From Apteryx mantelli (lineage: Eukaryota; Chordata; Aves; Apterygiformes; Apterygidae): a stretch of DNA of 64,000 nucleotides. Positions 11,501 to 25,300 of the stretch are shown here, piece by piece. Location: contig NC_089980.1 of NCBI RefSeq assembly GCF_036417845.1, positions 55,178,501 through 55,242,500 of the forward strand. The letters run 5' to 3'. The position numbers and the translations under genes are program-made. The notes beneath the pieces were generated by a model. It had not been told where the DNA came from. It saw nothing but the letters and a program-made list of their open reading frames with translations, and searched no databases. Position 1 is the first letter of the stretch. The number at the start of each line of letters is the position of its first letter.

Positions 11501-14500
11501 GTTAGCTTAGTGGAACAGGACTGGGCACTATGTGTTTTAAAAGTATGGGTTTTATATTAACCCCCCCTCTTAGAATGCAGATTGATAATGCATAAATAAT
11601 GCAAGTCAATTCCCATTTCTTCTGAAATGTATTTTTATCTTATTTTTATCTTGATTTTTGAAATTATTATATAATAATACTGATGATTTGGGTCCTAGGT
11701 TTGGCAATTACTAACTCATAGCTCAAGTGTCTTAACATCCTAGCCAATTCTTTAGCTAGAATAAAAGCATATTGCCTACAAACTTTTCTACTGTAGCATG
11801 AACTACATAGAAAGCTATTTTGCATATACTGTTAAAGTGGTTATGTAGTGTTGCCTGTACAACTGTAGTTCTTGCCTTCCATCCTATACATTGTAACATT
11901 TCAGGATGAAAGACTATTTAAAATGAATGTTGTAACAATATATTCAGCCATACAGCTGCACTTTACAGCACTGATCTCTTGGTATGCTGCCATACTAAAT
12001 ACTAGAAAAAAAAAAAAAACGGCTAATACTGAATGCTAGTTTTGAACTGGCAAATAATTCTGACTGCTGTGTTAGGGCAGACAAAAAGATGTAGAGTTCC
12101 ACTAATAAAACCACAATGGATTTTTCTGATGTAACGGCCAGGAAATCAGAGAAACTAACAGAAACAAGTCACTGTAGAGCTAGGGTAAGGGAAAAGCCCC
12201 ACATGAAATAATAGCAAAAAGGAAGTAAGGAAGCATACAGATGGAGCACACAACAGGAGAGCAGCTAGTGAAGTACAGCAAGCAGAAGTTCCATATTATT
12301 GAAAAACGAGTATTTCAGGGAGAGGCTGGTCAGTAAAGAAGTTCAGTCAGGGGCTTTTTTCTTCTACCTTGTACCCAGGAACTGATTTGGACAATACAGA
12401 ACGTTTGGAACCATCTTTTCTTGGAGTAGCACTTTTTTCTCTTGTTTTTTGTCTTCCCTGAAAAGAATCCTCCTGGTTGTCTGTGGCGCAATCACCTTCA
12501 GATACATTGCCAGATGAATTGTCCTATAATAAAAATACCATAGCTATATTTTTTATTTTTTGGATAGACAGACAAGTCTTTCCTATGCCCCAGAGCCAAC
12601 TAAGGTAAAAGAAGGATACACCTTTCCTTCTACAGAAGCATGGGGGTACATCACAGTCTAAAACACCTTTTCTCATAATCTTTAATGCCTATTTTTCTCA
12701 TGATAAGAGACTGGCATCAGCAGTAGCAGTCATGTTTTCCAGATGCCAGAGTGGGAGTACAGTGTTCTTTGAACCATTTTCCTTAAACGTTGGCAAGAAA
12801 TCCACTATATCAATATGCAAGATATGTCATTTACATAGTAACTGGCCAGCAAAAAGTTAAAAGTTCCCTGGCCATGCATTTAAAGTGTACTACTAAATAG
12901 CATTTGAGTTAAATATGTGAAGGTTTTCTGCCGCCCTCATCTACTATTTTTCACCAGGAGCAATCTATACATTTCACTCGGATTGCAGCAGAAGAATGCC
13001 ATCAAAGGCAAAACACATTTCAATATTTCATACAGAACCAAACAATAGAACATATGCTGCAGTCCAGGCATTTTTTGAAGGATGGGGAGGCAAGAAGGAA
13101 GGGAAGAGGTTCAAAGAGGGTGAGAGATCAATATAAGCATAATTAAGAGTAGCAGCACAAGATTTTTCTCAGAAAAGTGTTAATAAAGGCCTCCAAAAGG
13201 CTTCAGCAGAAAACAATATGATTAATCACATTTATTACAGTAAAACCAAAAGGCCCAATAACAATAGTGCCCTACAGTAAAAGGCACTCTGTACAAATAT
13301 AATAGTAATCAGCCTATGTTCCAGAGCCTAAAATCAAAATAGACAAAACAGACACAGGGCAAAGGGAGGAGTATAACACAAAAGCAAAGCAAACTGTGGC
13401 AACAAGGAATGGTATGTTTCAGTTATTTTAGGGGAAGGGTTATTTAGGACAGGTCCATCAAAACACCAAAGGAACAGGAAAACTGCTACCTGGCTTCAAC
13501 AACAAGAAAGGGGAACAGGAAAAGGTGTACAGTTGGACTCACCAGGGAGATCTGAAGAACAGTAGGTTCCCCAAAACTCAGAAACAGGCAGTGCCTGACA
13601 CAACTGTCCACTTTCGTGATCAACAGATATTTTTCCCAAACAATATGCCCCAATGACTAGATGGAGAACCCCTGTTTCTATAGCCAAAGCCACTTCATAG
13701 GAATCTCATCTTCAGTTTTCCCCTATACTTCCCAACAGAAGCACAATTGCTTTGGCTTCTACATTGTCACTAAAATGCCTTCAGAACTTCTGTGGGAAAG
13801 GAAAGGATGGTCTGCTCAGTCCAGTTACTTCTCTTCACCATTAAGGGGAACAGAAGCCAACGGAGAAGGGAACTGGGCAGAAATGGCCTGAAGATCAACT
13901 GTTACACAACTGGAGCAAGAATAAGTCAAATGTCAGAACAAACTTTTAGCATGTTGGGCTTATATTTTTTTCCCCAAAAAATGCAAGCAGAAAGGGTGTA
14001 TTAACAGCTACTTCTCCCTTGGTTAGCCTACCAAAGCGACCCCTTCACTTCTTCAGTTACAAACATCTTGTAAATACCTAAACAAAATAAACATTTATAT
14101 AGCTAAGTTTAACATTATATGTATCGACCACCTAAAATACCAGTCAATTGAACTAGAAATTGTGGGTTTACATTCGTTTTTCCTAAGAATAGGATTAAAC
14201 TTCTGGAAGGTGTTTCTCAACAGCATATTAACAACACCAGTGCTTCAATTATACTTGACAGTCACTCTGAGGCTCAGCTGCTCTAGAGCATTCAGAACAC
14301 TATCAAGTAGGTATGTGAAAGTTTCCCTTAACTTCCAGGAACAGTTAATTTCGTGTTTGCATTCAATATAGAGAACGTATACATCTTGTTAAAGTTGTAC
14401 TATAAAGCAAAGAACAGAGTGCTTTTTCTTTAAAATATAATAAAGTTACTGCTTCTGTTCTGAGTATTTCCTGCTTCTACATTACAAGAAGAAAAAGTTA

Positions 14501-17500
14501 TCAGGGCATCACTTCATTTGTTTTAGCAATAAATACTACAGATTTCTCCACTCAGAAATGTTAGCAACCTGTCCCATCACCTGGTGAAAAGGGTGTATGA
14601 AGAGAGCTGCAGTTGGGAAGATTCTTCAAAGTTTCTTTAAATAGAGGGAAGAGAGGGCTTGATGTTTCAAGTATTTGTTTGATTTACTTTAAAATAAGTA
14701 AAATGGAAGTTGGAAAGCAGTGTTATAAAATAAAGAGAAGCACTAAAAAGAAGGGAGTACTTTTATTTTATGATTCTCGTTCATTTTGCAGATGTTAACG
14801 ATTCTACTATGAAATTACTGAAACTTAAAAAGTGAAGGGAAAGGGTATTTTTATTGAAGAATACTTTCAATTTGTCTCACCGAATTGCCTTTGGTTTTCC
14901 GTTTTTCATCACCTCGCCCTTCCTCTGCATCATCTGAATCTCCATCACTGTCTAACGCAGGCAGCTCTGGATCCAAAGGGGGTTCATAAAGAGCTGTGTT
15001 TAATGGCAAGTAACGAAGTTCATCTGGAGAATATCTAAAGTTAAAAAAATAAAATGAAATGAATGTCTGTGCATTTTATTAAACATGCATAGACACATTA
15101 TAAACACAGAACACAAGCAGTTAAGTGAAGAAGAATAAGAAACATGGATCATTCCAGCTTCCTTTTTCAGGAAGGCCCATATAAAAACAAGCACAATTCT
15201 GAAAATGCAAGAAACGCTCATTTCTCCTCACAAACATTTGCCTATCTAGTATTAGTTGTCTTTGTGTAGGCAGGCATTCGTGGAACACAGCAAGAACATA
15301 TTTGCAATGTTCCAAATCTACATAATCATAAAAGGCCACTCAAAACCCATGTTACCATAACCAACAGACTACACACTTTGTTTATAAATGTACAGTACCC
15401 ACATAGCATGTACACAACAGTTCTAAGCCAGGCACACAAACAGCTAGGGTCCAAAGCAAAATAAGTAGAGACTATAGATTTATGTCCCAGTTTCCTGATT
15501 ACTGAAGAACAAAAAGTGCAAGTAAAAATATAATTTCAGAAAAAGATCAAGATCTAATCACGTTGCTTATAGCCAGGCACCCCCTAACACTTGTGCTCAA
15601 CGCATTTTGTTTGTCCTTAAATACTAAGAAAAAAGCGCAAGTTCTTTTACTATTAGAGACAAACACTGTAACAGGTGGGATGTTATTTTGATGCATGTTT
15701 TCAAAGCCTGTGTTCTCCATTAAAAAGGATGAGCAGTTTCATATGCAAGCTTGTAAGTGCAGAATAAATAAGACATCTAATATTTTTAATTCAATTAATG
15801 TAAAAATATTGAAATGCTTCTGAACTTCCTGTAACATGCACATTTGGGGTGTTTTGTATGTACATATCAGAGTAAGAAAGGCAGATGCAGATAAAAAGTT
15901 TCTTCTCTAAAGAAAACTGTGCACATATAGGATGACTACCATCTCTGTCATACAGATAGCAAAACTTAATCAACAATTTTTAAATCAGTATGTGCCTGTA
16001 AAATGGGAGCACACCATAGGGTAGAGTTTTGAATTTATGTATACAGTCAAGTATACATATTTTGTGAAGTATAAAGATCCAACAGCAATAGCTTTTCTCT
16101 CTTACCTATAAATCCAACTTTATTTAAACTTAACTCACAAGACCAACCAAAACTACTTTTTTTTGAAGTTAAAATGTTTTTTTAAAAGTTCAAAAAAAGC
16201 AAGACTGTCACACAGAAATCACCTGATCACAAGCTTGCATTACAGCATTTTGATGTAGCAACATTAATCTTAGCACACATGCAAAGGCAGAAGCTAAGTA
16301 AACACACAAGGCAGGCAGGAGTGAAATCAGTGTCTCCCTTTTACCACAGTAAACTTCTGAGCAGGCCAAATCTGAGGCACCGTCATACAGCAGCAGAGAA
16401 AATACTGCTGCAGCCAATACTACATCTGTTTTGTTGCAGGAAGATGTCACATTCTACATCTATTTGACTAGCAAGTGCCTCAAGCATAAAATTAATTCAA
16501 AAACTTACAGTAAATACACCCATATGCTTTTCATCAGCTAGATGTAGAGAAAATAGATCAGTGCAACCAGAATCAGCAGTTAGGATGCTTTTAAAATACC
16601 TTTTGTAGTACTCCTGGAACTGGCCGGGTATGAGAGCCACTGGATAAGGACTAACCTTTGTTCTCTCTGTAGGTAAGATTTTGTATTTTCCTTGAGGCAC
16701 CTGGATAATCTGTATTGTTTAATACAAAGCAATGAAGTTTTTGTTTCCCATACAAACTTTTGAGCCTTCCTCACCCCCCAAATATTTTTGTACTAGCAAG
16801 TCTCTCCCTTTAAGTTGGAACAGCTATCTGAGTTCTCCCATGGGCAATCCAATTAATTAAAACTGTAAGAGATCCCACTCAAAAAATAATATTCCAGATT
16901 AAATCCAATTAGTAAGTGTCTATGAATCATATTAATATCAGATAAGACTACTTCTAACAGGATAATATGTAAAACAACTTGAAAATTAAAATCTAACAGC
17001 TCAACAGAATATTTTAGCTTTCGCAATAGGCATCTTTAAAATGAGTTATTATTGTGTGTGTGTCTTTGTAGAGGGTAGCAAGAACTTTGGAAATTAATTC
17101 TGAAACTGAGCTGCAGTATAAAAAAAATCCAATTAATAATATGAATATATGGGGAAAAAAAACCCTGCAAGTTTTGTTTTGTTTAGAAAGAAATCAAACT
17201 AATTATCCACTATCCTGTTTCCAACAGGGGCCAGTTATCAGAAAAATGTAAACTCTCCATAATAGACTGCCATGTAATAATTCACATACTGAGACCATTT
17301 TTGCTTTACTCTCTTTAGGCAAGCAGTGCAGTCTTGCTTCAAAATGCAAGCTAATATATATATTTTTAATCATGCATAGCAGAAGCATGAAATATATTTG
17401 TTTTCATATAAACGCCTAGGTTTTTTGGAACACTTCTAAAATTTTGCCTAAGCAGTACCTTGAGGCACAAAGTAAACTCTGTATTACCTAAGGGTGCTCT

Positions 17501-20500
17501 CCGTCAATTTTCTATGCCATTATTTTCATTAGGTGTTCCATTATTTTTTTATTAGAAATAATATCAACAGAAGCTTCTTAGTAACTTAAGCATCTCCCTT
17601 ATTTTTATGCTATTATCAGCAGGTTAAGAGACATGACAAAAAAATAACACTGGAATTTTAAAAGCTTCCTCACCCAGAAGTCTATTCAATTAAAAAAAAA
17701 GTTTTCACATGAAATATATTTGAGATTATTACTTTTAGCAGCTTTACCAATTTAATGGTAAAACTGTTTAAGTCTCTACATCAAAATGTATCATATCTGA
17801 AAAAAAGACTAATCAAAAATTCTTTATGATAAGATAGAATGGTTCTAAAACAAACAAACAAACAAAACCTTTACTAGAACAGGCAAGGAGCTACCTATTG
17901 ACATTGATAAGAAATTTAAAGTCTTCCTACATGTGTCTGTAAATCAAAATAGGCTCTTCTTTCTTCCATTCGCTCCCGGTTTAAATTACTGTTGAACTCT
18001 GCAGCTTTCTTGGCAGCTTTTTTTATATATTCTGGAACTTTACTAGCTTCTACTTTCTGTGTGTTCTGCTGCTGCATTTGCTGAAATAAAAACAATTTCA
18101 TTAATTCACACACATTTCAATATCCATTTGCAAATGCTTTTTTCTTATACTCTACATGTTACAGATCTGATTCATTTAAAATATACTAGTTACTTACAGA
18201 GTATTCTTTATAATGATCTGTTATTCGCTGACGTTCTTTCTCTTGCAGTATAACAGAATACTCAGCATGTTTGGCAGGGTATTCTTTAATCATAAGATCA
18301 ATTACTTCATCACTACGCAAAGCTGTTAGACCTAAAATAGACAGAAGCAATAATGATGCTATCTGGCAAAATTAACTGTAGGTTATTTATACCCTACAAT
18401 AATTGACTAAATTCTCTGAGCAGCCAAAGACGACAATCTGCTATGCACAATGCTTCTCTCTCTCTCACTCCCTCCTTCTCTCCAGCAGGAGTGAACTTGT
18501 GCCATTTAGATTTCTGTGACTCGGGCTGATTAAGGGTTTGCTTCTATCCCAAGAGGAAGGGCTCATTTGTTTTCTTGCTTACAGTTACAGAATCCAATCC
18601 CCACCTTCACGCTGACTCTGGCACCTATTAATCATCTCTGTGAGCCAATTTAACCCACTAAAACAGTACAGAAGTATGCTGTTTTTTGCAGAAGAGGTTT
18701 ATGCTATCTTCGCAAGTTAGATGAATTTATTAAGGAGTTTGAAAAGCACAATAGCCAGGACCAAGTAAGCAGGACCTCCCCTTCTAGTATTGGTTAACTG
18801 TTAATTTCATTCACTTGCAAAATATTAACTTAAATTACATTACATTCTCTATGCAAATCAAGATTCACTACGAAGGCCCCTGACTCCTAACGAAGGTACT
18901 TAAAGTTCAGAAGTCTGAAATGCCTCAGACATGAATGTCTCAGTTTGCAACTACAATACAGAACTCCTCTTTTTTAAAAAAAGAGTTTCCACACAACTAA
19001 TCTCCAGCCACTGACAATATAGTGGAAGTTGATTTATGTTACTCCCACTGATTATGAGCACAATGTTAAAAAATGAAGATAGTTAACACAGCATATACCT
19101 CTACTGTATATGTTATGCGAAATAGTGTTTTGTTCCTATAATAAAAATTAGATACTTTTTTTCCTGCATATTTAAGTACGAAAATCATGCCGTGCAGGCG
19201 GGAAATTCAAGTCAGTGTACTAAGGACTGTTCTTAGTGTATAAAATGATATGAAATTTGCACAGATCCATGATGTACAGGAAAAAAAATGATAGGTATCA
19301 TTTGATCTATAACATGCTCCAAGTCTCATGTGTTAGCAGAGGAAGAAAAAATATTTTAAGTTCTTTAAAAACAAGCCATATTAAGGATATTATTCTGTTA
19401 CAAATGAATTCAAGTGCTTTAACCTACACCATTCTAAACTCTAACACATAGGGCGACCCCTATGTGATATTCCAGTGTTTGCCGAGTCCCAGCTAATACA
19501 GGAAAACAACACTAACATGTACTTTTTAGTCTGAAGTATCACACTCTTTTCCAGAAAGAGAAAAAGGCACTAAGTTAATTTACAACACAGAAGGGATTTT
19601 GTTAAATCATTAGAACAGATCCTTTTTTTTTTAAATAAACCTGTAATAGCAATATCTCATGGTCAATTTACACAAACCAATTTTCATTTCAGAATGTAAG
19701 TTTTCAGTTCAGGATGACACAATTCTACTCTATCAAACTGAATCATGTTATCAGTATGTCATATTTTTAATATCATAACAAGGGATCTAACAATTTGCTT
19801 TCTTACCTAATGTGCACTGAGTCTCTGTGATAACATTTAGTTCTCTGAGGTAGAGTTTCTCCTTGTGAGATAGATCTCGCCTTTCTAAATCTCCAAAGGA
19901 AACAACAAAAAAAATTAAAATGTGCAAATTTATTCAAACACACCCATAACAACCTCTATCAGAGTAATCAGAAGCATTTTGACAATTTTATCTCCAGGTA
20001 GTGTAAGTCTGTATTATATTACCATTCCTACAAACATGGTAATTTTATAAGTTTCTTTTAAATTAAATATACATTCTAAGGACATGGCCAATTTTTTTTA
20101 GGCTACTCTGCCCATAATTATTATTTACAGATTTACTGAAGAAATCTAATTTTAATGGAAATGCTAGAAGAGCTCAGCTGCATAGAACACGGAAAAGCAC
20201 TGAAGGCACATTCTTTGTTTCTTTTAATATGCCTTTTAAAAATAAATTCAGTGACAGAAGAACAAGATTTGCCAATTCTGAATAAATAAAGGCTTAAATC
20301 CTAATACCTCCCCAATTCATTTTTAAATTCTTCCACAGTATAGAAAGTGTGATGCAATTTAGGAAACAGAATGTAGAGATACAGCAGTATAACAAGAAAC
20401 CACCAATGAAATCCTAAAAACAAATTGAGTTAAGTTTTCAAAAGCCACTTGGTTCTTCTAACCCCCAAATCAGACTTTTTACAGATTTTCAGTGGCAATA

Positions 20501-23500
20501 CTGAAAAGTCTTCAATTGCTTTGAAAACTGGAGGATACATTTTCAACTAATATGTTAGCAACAAAAATAGAAAGTACAACATGCATAATTTAGATCTATT
20601 TTTGCCAGTGTCTTTTATAATCAATTGGCTAATGCTGAAGTCAAAAAGACTCACATTACTTTTCAACATACGAAGACAGAAATTTTTAGAAAAAAAAACT
20701 TTTAAAAACATGGATACCTGGATATTTTCTTTTAAAGGAAGTCACACCCAAATATTCACTGACTTGCTCCTGAAGCATATAGTATTCTCCTGTTTCATCT
20801 GGTGGCCACTTGTATTCTATCAAATTTTCAGCAGGAAAGTAGCTAAATCTAAGCACAAAAGAACATCCCCAAAAAAGTTAATTCCTACTTATGTGAATGA
20901 ACAACTCCTATCAAAAACTGGACAAGCCTTTTAGAATACAGCATCCTGCTAACCTATTTCAAAGTCATTCAGTTACACCCCACTTCACATACATTTCCCC
21001 AAACCACCATTCATCAATATGTTAAGGGACAGCACATGAAGAAAGGGATATCTATGTTATGGGAGAACATGGGAAAACAGGAAAATCAGGCACTACTGTG
21101 TCAAAATTCACACCAAAAATATGTAGCATTTTAAAAGTAATATAAGCTGTGCTTTTAATTATAAATTAAACTGCAGCACATTGTGCACAGTTTTAAAATA
21201 AAATCTCTTAAAATGGGCTGGGGAAAAAGTTACTCACAGGACATTGCCTCAGTTCAAAAAAAAAAGAAGAATATACAAGCAGAGGAAGTAGAAGAGGTAA
21301 TGCTTGAGCATATCGAATAATACAAGACGACTAGCAATAAAAAATGTGAAAGTTCTAAAAAATGATGTTACCCAAGGTCCTGACTAGAAGTTTCACAGCT
21401 CCGAGAACTGTCTCCTGAGCCCATACGCCGTCTTTTGGATGGTTGGCTACTGTCATTGGAATTTTCTTCTGTATCATCCTGAAATGAAAATGAAGATAAA
21501 TATTAAAATATTAAGAGTATTGAACAGATAAAATACCAGAAAATACTGTAATTATATGGTCAGGCGCTCCAATTTAAATATACTTGAATTATTGAACTAT
21601 TTAAAAATACTGTCTACAAACATCTCACAGGGCAGTTTACATAGCACAGTATTCTTTGTTATATACTAGCCACATTCCACATAGCAGCACAGAAAGAATT
21701 GGGTCGTTTCTCACCTTCCCCCCTGTGGCACAGATGGAGCACGGAACAGACAGAGCGATGGCTCTGACCACCAAATTCATCATTCTTGATGGCACGGATG
21801 TAAACTACCTATGGCATCAGCACAGCCAGACAGCTGCAGACCCAGCAAACACTACTTCCCTCACTGATGACAGTCAGGAAAGACTAATTCTCATTTAATG
21901 AGGCTTGCTCTCAAAAGCAACAGCAAGTACAGGGCAAAAACACCAAGATCTTGCTGACAGCTGATGCTTATAAAAAACAAAGAAAGTTTCACCAGCAGCA
22001 AACCAGAAATTTACATACAAAGAGTTAAAATAAAAGGAAAGGTATATACAGTTTACACAAAGACATAAGTACAGCAAGCAGCAAAGACCTGTCCTTTATA
22101 TTTAAAAAAAAAAGGAGAAAAATTGATGAAGTTGTATTGCAACAGATACAGAAGACAAATCTCATCTTTAGAACAAAGTTGTTACAAGGGAGCATTTAGA
22201 AGTTAAGCTACAGATGTCACTATTCAGATTTCATGAGATCCATATAAAGAAAGGGAATAAAGGGTGAAAAAGCAAAAAAAAAAGAAAAAAAAAAAACACA
22301 ACAGTTTGGTAAAATCTGGCAGACCAATGATTCCACTGGCCTTCTTGTGCTTTTCACTGCTTTGTCTAGTAACACCACACAACTCCTATGTAATGCTCAT
22401 CAACAAATCTCAAAGCATTTTAGTGATCACCCTTGCATGATTACAAATGAGAAACAGAAGGCAGAAGTAGTGAAGTGACTCACCTATTGTCATTAGTATT
22501 AGAGCCATGAACAAAATAGCACTTTAAGTAACTGAAACTCTAAAGAAAGTGGAGTAGTATGAAAGAATAATGTTTCATAAGTTTTGTGAAGTTTAGGATA
22601 GAAGAATTAACCTGTCAGAAACGGATCAAGCCCACAGTTATACTTATTGAAAAATTACAAGAACAGTTATTAGGTCTACCTTAGCAAACATCTTTCCTTC
22701 TAGTATGTTTTACGTACCACTGTAACACTTGAAATATTATTTCTAAGAAGAATTCTAGCAAATTAGAATACATTACTTTTGTTATATAACATTTCAAAGT
22801 ATAGCCAAGATAGGCTACAGAGAAGAGATACCCATCTGTCTCCTGTATTTTTTGTTTATTTACTGTATTTCACAGTTCTTTATGTGAGAAATCTGTTCTT
22901 CCTCGTGAGTAGGAAGAGTATCTTTCACACAATGAGAACAAAAATTTAAAAGCAGGTTTAAACAAGCTCTGCCTTCTTAATAAAGTTATACTTACAGAAC
23001 CATGTAAGTGGCATCTTCACAAGTATTAGCAATAATGCTATTTCCTAGTATCACTAAGAGTACCCCATGTAAAACCAACTAGAAAAAACAAGTTAGCAGT
23101 CCCCAACCAAAACAACATCACGTTGGAGTTTTTTCTTGTGACATAGCTATGTCATCAATAGTTCATCCCTACTTCCCACATGTAAAACTAACGCTCTCCA
23201 AACTTTCTCAACTACACTGACAAAATTTAAACAGAGCCCAAGCTATGTTTCACTATGCACAAACTACCAAGAGACTTCAGAATGTTTTTAAAAGATAGGT
23301 CTTGATTAGGAGGAAGCACCTGGCATCAGTTTCTCCTTCTGCTTTGACATTTTCTTTATTAAATTCAGTATTGTTAAAAAATATGAATGCTGAGCACTCG
23401 AATCACAGGAGAGATGAATGCCCTTTATCTCCATCTCTGCTTTCCGATCTGCTGAAAACTTCATTAATTTCAGTCACACAAGCTCAGACAAAAAATCTAG

Positions 23501-24416
23501 GAAGTCAGTTTGTTGCAGAGGACTCTAAATAAAAAGTGAAAACATCTGCACTGCAACCTCAGATTTGTTCAACCACAGTTACTGTACTGAAAATCATAAT
23601 AAAGGACAGTCTTGTGCTTTTCTTCACGTAGAAAGTAGACTAGAAGGTCAAAAAAGCCCCTTCCTCCCTTAAAAATGCATGCTCGTGTAAAACAAACATC
23701 GTGGTACTTACGAAATAGGGTTACCCTACAGAGCACCGGTACGCCCATCCATTAACATGGTGCAGAAGATCTAAGTAACAACACTTTAAGAAGTAACTGG
23801 AAAGCCTGAATTAATAACGAATTAATAACGATTTCTTTCAAAAAGCAATTGCCAAATCTACATCTGAAAGTAGGTGCAGAAACAGCACCAAGTGCAGGGA
23901 GCTAGAAGTCAAAACAGCGTCTGGAAAGACCGGGTGCAACTCAGCACGGCTCCTTCAGGCCTACGCAGAAGTGCCCGTGACTAGACCCAAACTTTGTCTC
24001 TCTGCGGTTTTCCCGGTGACGACGGCGGTACCAGGCGAGCAGGCACACCGCACCGGGGAGCGGCGCACGGACTTTCACCAACGCCGACGGCCGACGGCCC
24101 CCGGCAACCCGCGGGGCCTGGCGACCCGCTCCCCAACTTCGGCCCCGGGGGAGGCCGCCCCCACGCCGCGCGGCGGGGCCCCCCGGGAAGGGCGCGGGGC
24201 CACGCCGAGCGGGGCACAATGGCCGCGCCGCGCCGCCGCCCTCGGGGGCCGGGCGAGGCCTCCCGCCGAGGCGGCCGCGCCGCCGCAGCCCCAGGCCGCG
24301 GCCGCCGCGCTGGGCCCGGGAGCCCCGCGGCCGCCGCCCGCTCTCACCTTCAAGGACTGGGCGCCGGGCGTGGCCGGGTCGCTGTCGCAGACGCGCGGGG
24401 ACAGGACGGCCGCCAT
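5522..24416 (-). CDS. PHF10: PHD finger protein 10 (BAF45a), PBAF subunit; 12 coding exons
   Basis: PHF10 is a signature subunit of the PBAF SWI/SNF chromatin-remodelling complex. Coding exons on the minus strand: 24416-24348, 21478-21372, 20848-20718, 19890-19807, 18331-18198, 18080-17931, 16709-16600, 15034-14881, 12523-12368, 7698-7590, 7310-7122, 5607-5522. All introns are GT-AG and all phases join, giving 492 aa (human 498; the six-residue difference lies in the N-terminus). The N-terminal SAY region is about residues 83-180. A Lys-rich helical segment follows ([20 protein letters not shown]), then an acidic stretch ([16 protein letters not shown]). PHD1 ligands are C374, C377, C395, C398, H403, C406, C424 and C427. 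PHD2 ligands are C430, C433, C445, C448, H453, C456, C469 and C472. The tail is basic. M42 ([10 protein letters not shown]) may serve as the start of the known short N-terminal isoform. Confidence 0.97.
9047..12367 (-). other. PHF10: PHF10-S alternative terminal exon extension and its putative 3' UTR
   Basis: If the exon 9 donor at 12367 is not used, translation runs on from K365 as V-E-E-K-S-P and stops at TGA 12349-12347, giving a 371-aa protein without PHD fingers. The new end, K-V-E-E-K-S-P, fits the phosphorylation-dependent SUMOylation motif K-x-E-x-x-S-P exactly. PHD-less mammalian PHF10-S isoforms are known to end in such a motif. The stretch from 12346 down to an AATAAA on the minus strand at 9052-9047, with a GT-rich run after it, would then be a roughly 3.3-kb 3' UTR. 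The coding end is firm; the UTR end is inferred. Confidence 0.75.
12524..14880 (-). other. PHF10: PHF10 intron 8, no recognised content
   Basis: 2.36 kb between coding exons 8 and 9, with canonical ends (GTGAGA at 14880, AG at 12524-12525). I see no repeat family or RNA gene. The other PHF10 introns (7311-7589, 15035-16599, 16710-17930, 18081-18197, 18332-19806, 19891-20717, 20849-21371, 21479-24347) are likewise AT-rich and unremarkable. Confidence 0.6.
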
Positions 24417-25300
24417 TACCGCCCCGGGGGCCGCCGCCGGCTGGGCGAGGAGAAGCGCCGCCGCCGCCGCCGCGCGACCCGGCCTCGCGCCGCGCCCGGC
24501 TCCGCCCCCCCTCCCCCTGCGGGGGGTGGCAACGGCCCCTACCGGCCAGCTCGAGCACGAGCGCGGCGGCTCGCGCAGCTCCTGCTCCGCCCCCCTCCGG
24601 GCAGCCCGCGGCGACCCCGGCCCGCGCCGCCGGCCCGCCGCGCGGCCCGACCCCCCGCCGCCGCCGCCGCCGCCGCCGCCGCGCGGGCCCGCTGCCGGGG
24701 GCCCGCCGCCGCGCCCTCCTCCTCCTGCTGCTGCTGGTCGTCGGGCGGCCGCGCGGCCGGGCCGCGAGCGCGGGGCCGAGCCGCCGCGGCAACGCTTGGG
24801 CAGCAGCGCGGGGCGGAGGGGCAGCATCCCGCGGCGGTGGCGAGCGCTGCTGACCGGCGCGGGCGCTGGCAGCCGGCAGGGCTGGGCTGCGCCGCCGCCA
24901 GGCTCCCGTCTGCGGGAACGTCAGCCGGGGACGAGCTACGTTTGTGAACCATCAACCACCGCAGGAGGGGGCACGGGGGGGGCGCGGAGAAAGCCGGTGT
25001 CAGCGCGCTCCGGCGCGCGAGGGGGACGCGCAGCGGCGGCGGCGGCGCCGCGCAGCGCCACGCGTCAGCCAGCCCCCGGCGCCACCGTCCCCGGCCGCGC
25101 CCGCGGCTGCTCCTGCCGGCGCGGCTGCATAACGGCAGCGCGGGGCCGCGCCCCACGGCAAAGCCCACGGCTGCGCTGGCAGCTGCCTCCCCCCAGCCGG
25201 GCACAAAGGCTCCGCAGAGCCGCTCCCAGCTGGGCAACAAAGCACCGGCACGGACACGCGTCGCCCCCGTGTAGCAACCTGCACAGTCAGCATCCTAAGG
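24000..25300 (-). promoter_or_regulatory. PHF10: CpG island and promoter of PHF10
   Basis: About 1.3 kb of extreme GC and CpG density spans the PHF10 start codon and the region upstream of it. Coding exon 1 (24348-24416) lies inside. The start is GTAATGGCGGCC on the minus strand, a YY1-like ATGGCGGC overlapping the ATG. The frame stays open upstream of the ATG only because of base composition. No gene is recognised in the opposite direction, so this promoter looks one-way, unlike the islands at 1.2 kb and 32 kb. Confidence 0.8.
24655..24681. repeat. (CCG)9 trinucleotide repeat
   Basis: Nine pure CCG units on the plus strand, read as CGG on the PHF10 sense strand, begin about 240 bp upstream of the PHF10 ATG. 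The repeat lies in the promoter or 5' UTR, not in coding sequence. A pure CGG run in a 5' leader can form hairpins or G-quadruplexes. Confidence 0.9.

Noticed and set aside
20712-20717. PHF10 intron 3 donor GTATCC looks like a U12-type splice site
   Set aside because: It matches only the first six positions, and the 3' end of the intron has no TTCCTTAAC-like branch site at the right distance, so it is treated as an ordinary GT-AG intron.
24417-24827. In-frame N-terminal extension of PHF10 to an ATG at 24827
   Set aside because: The frame is open but encodes Gly/Ala/Arg runs, including the CGG repeat. The downstream ATG at 24416 matches the mammalian N-terminus ([16 protein letters not shown]).
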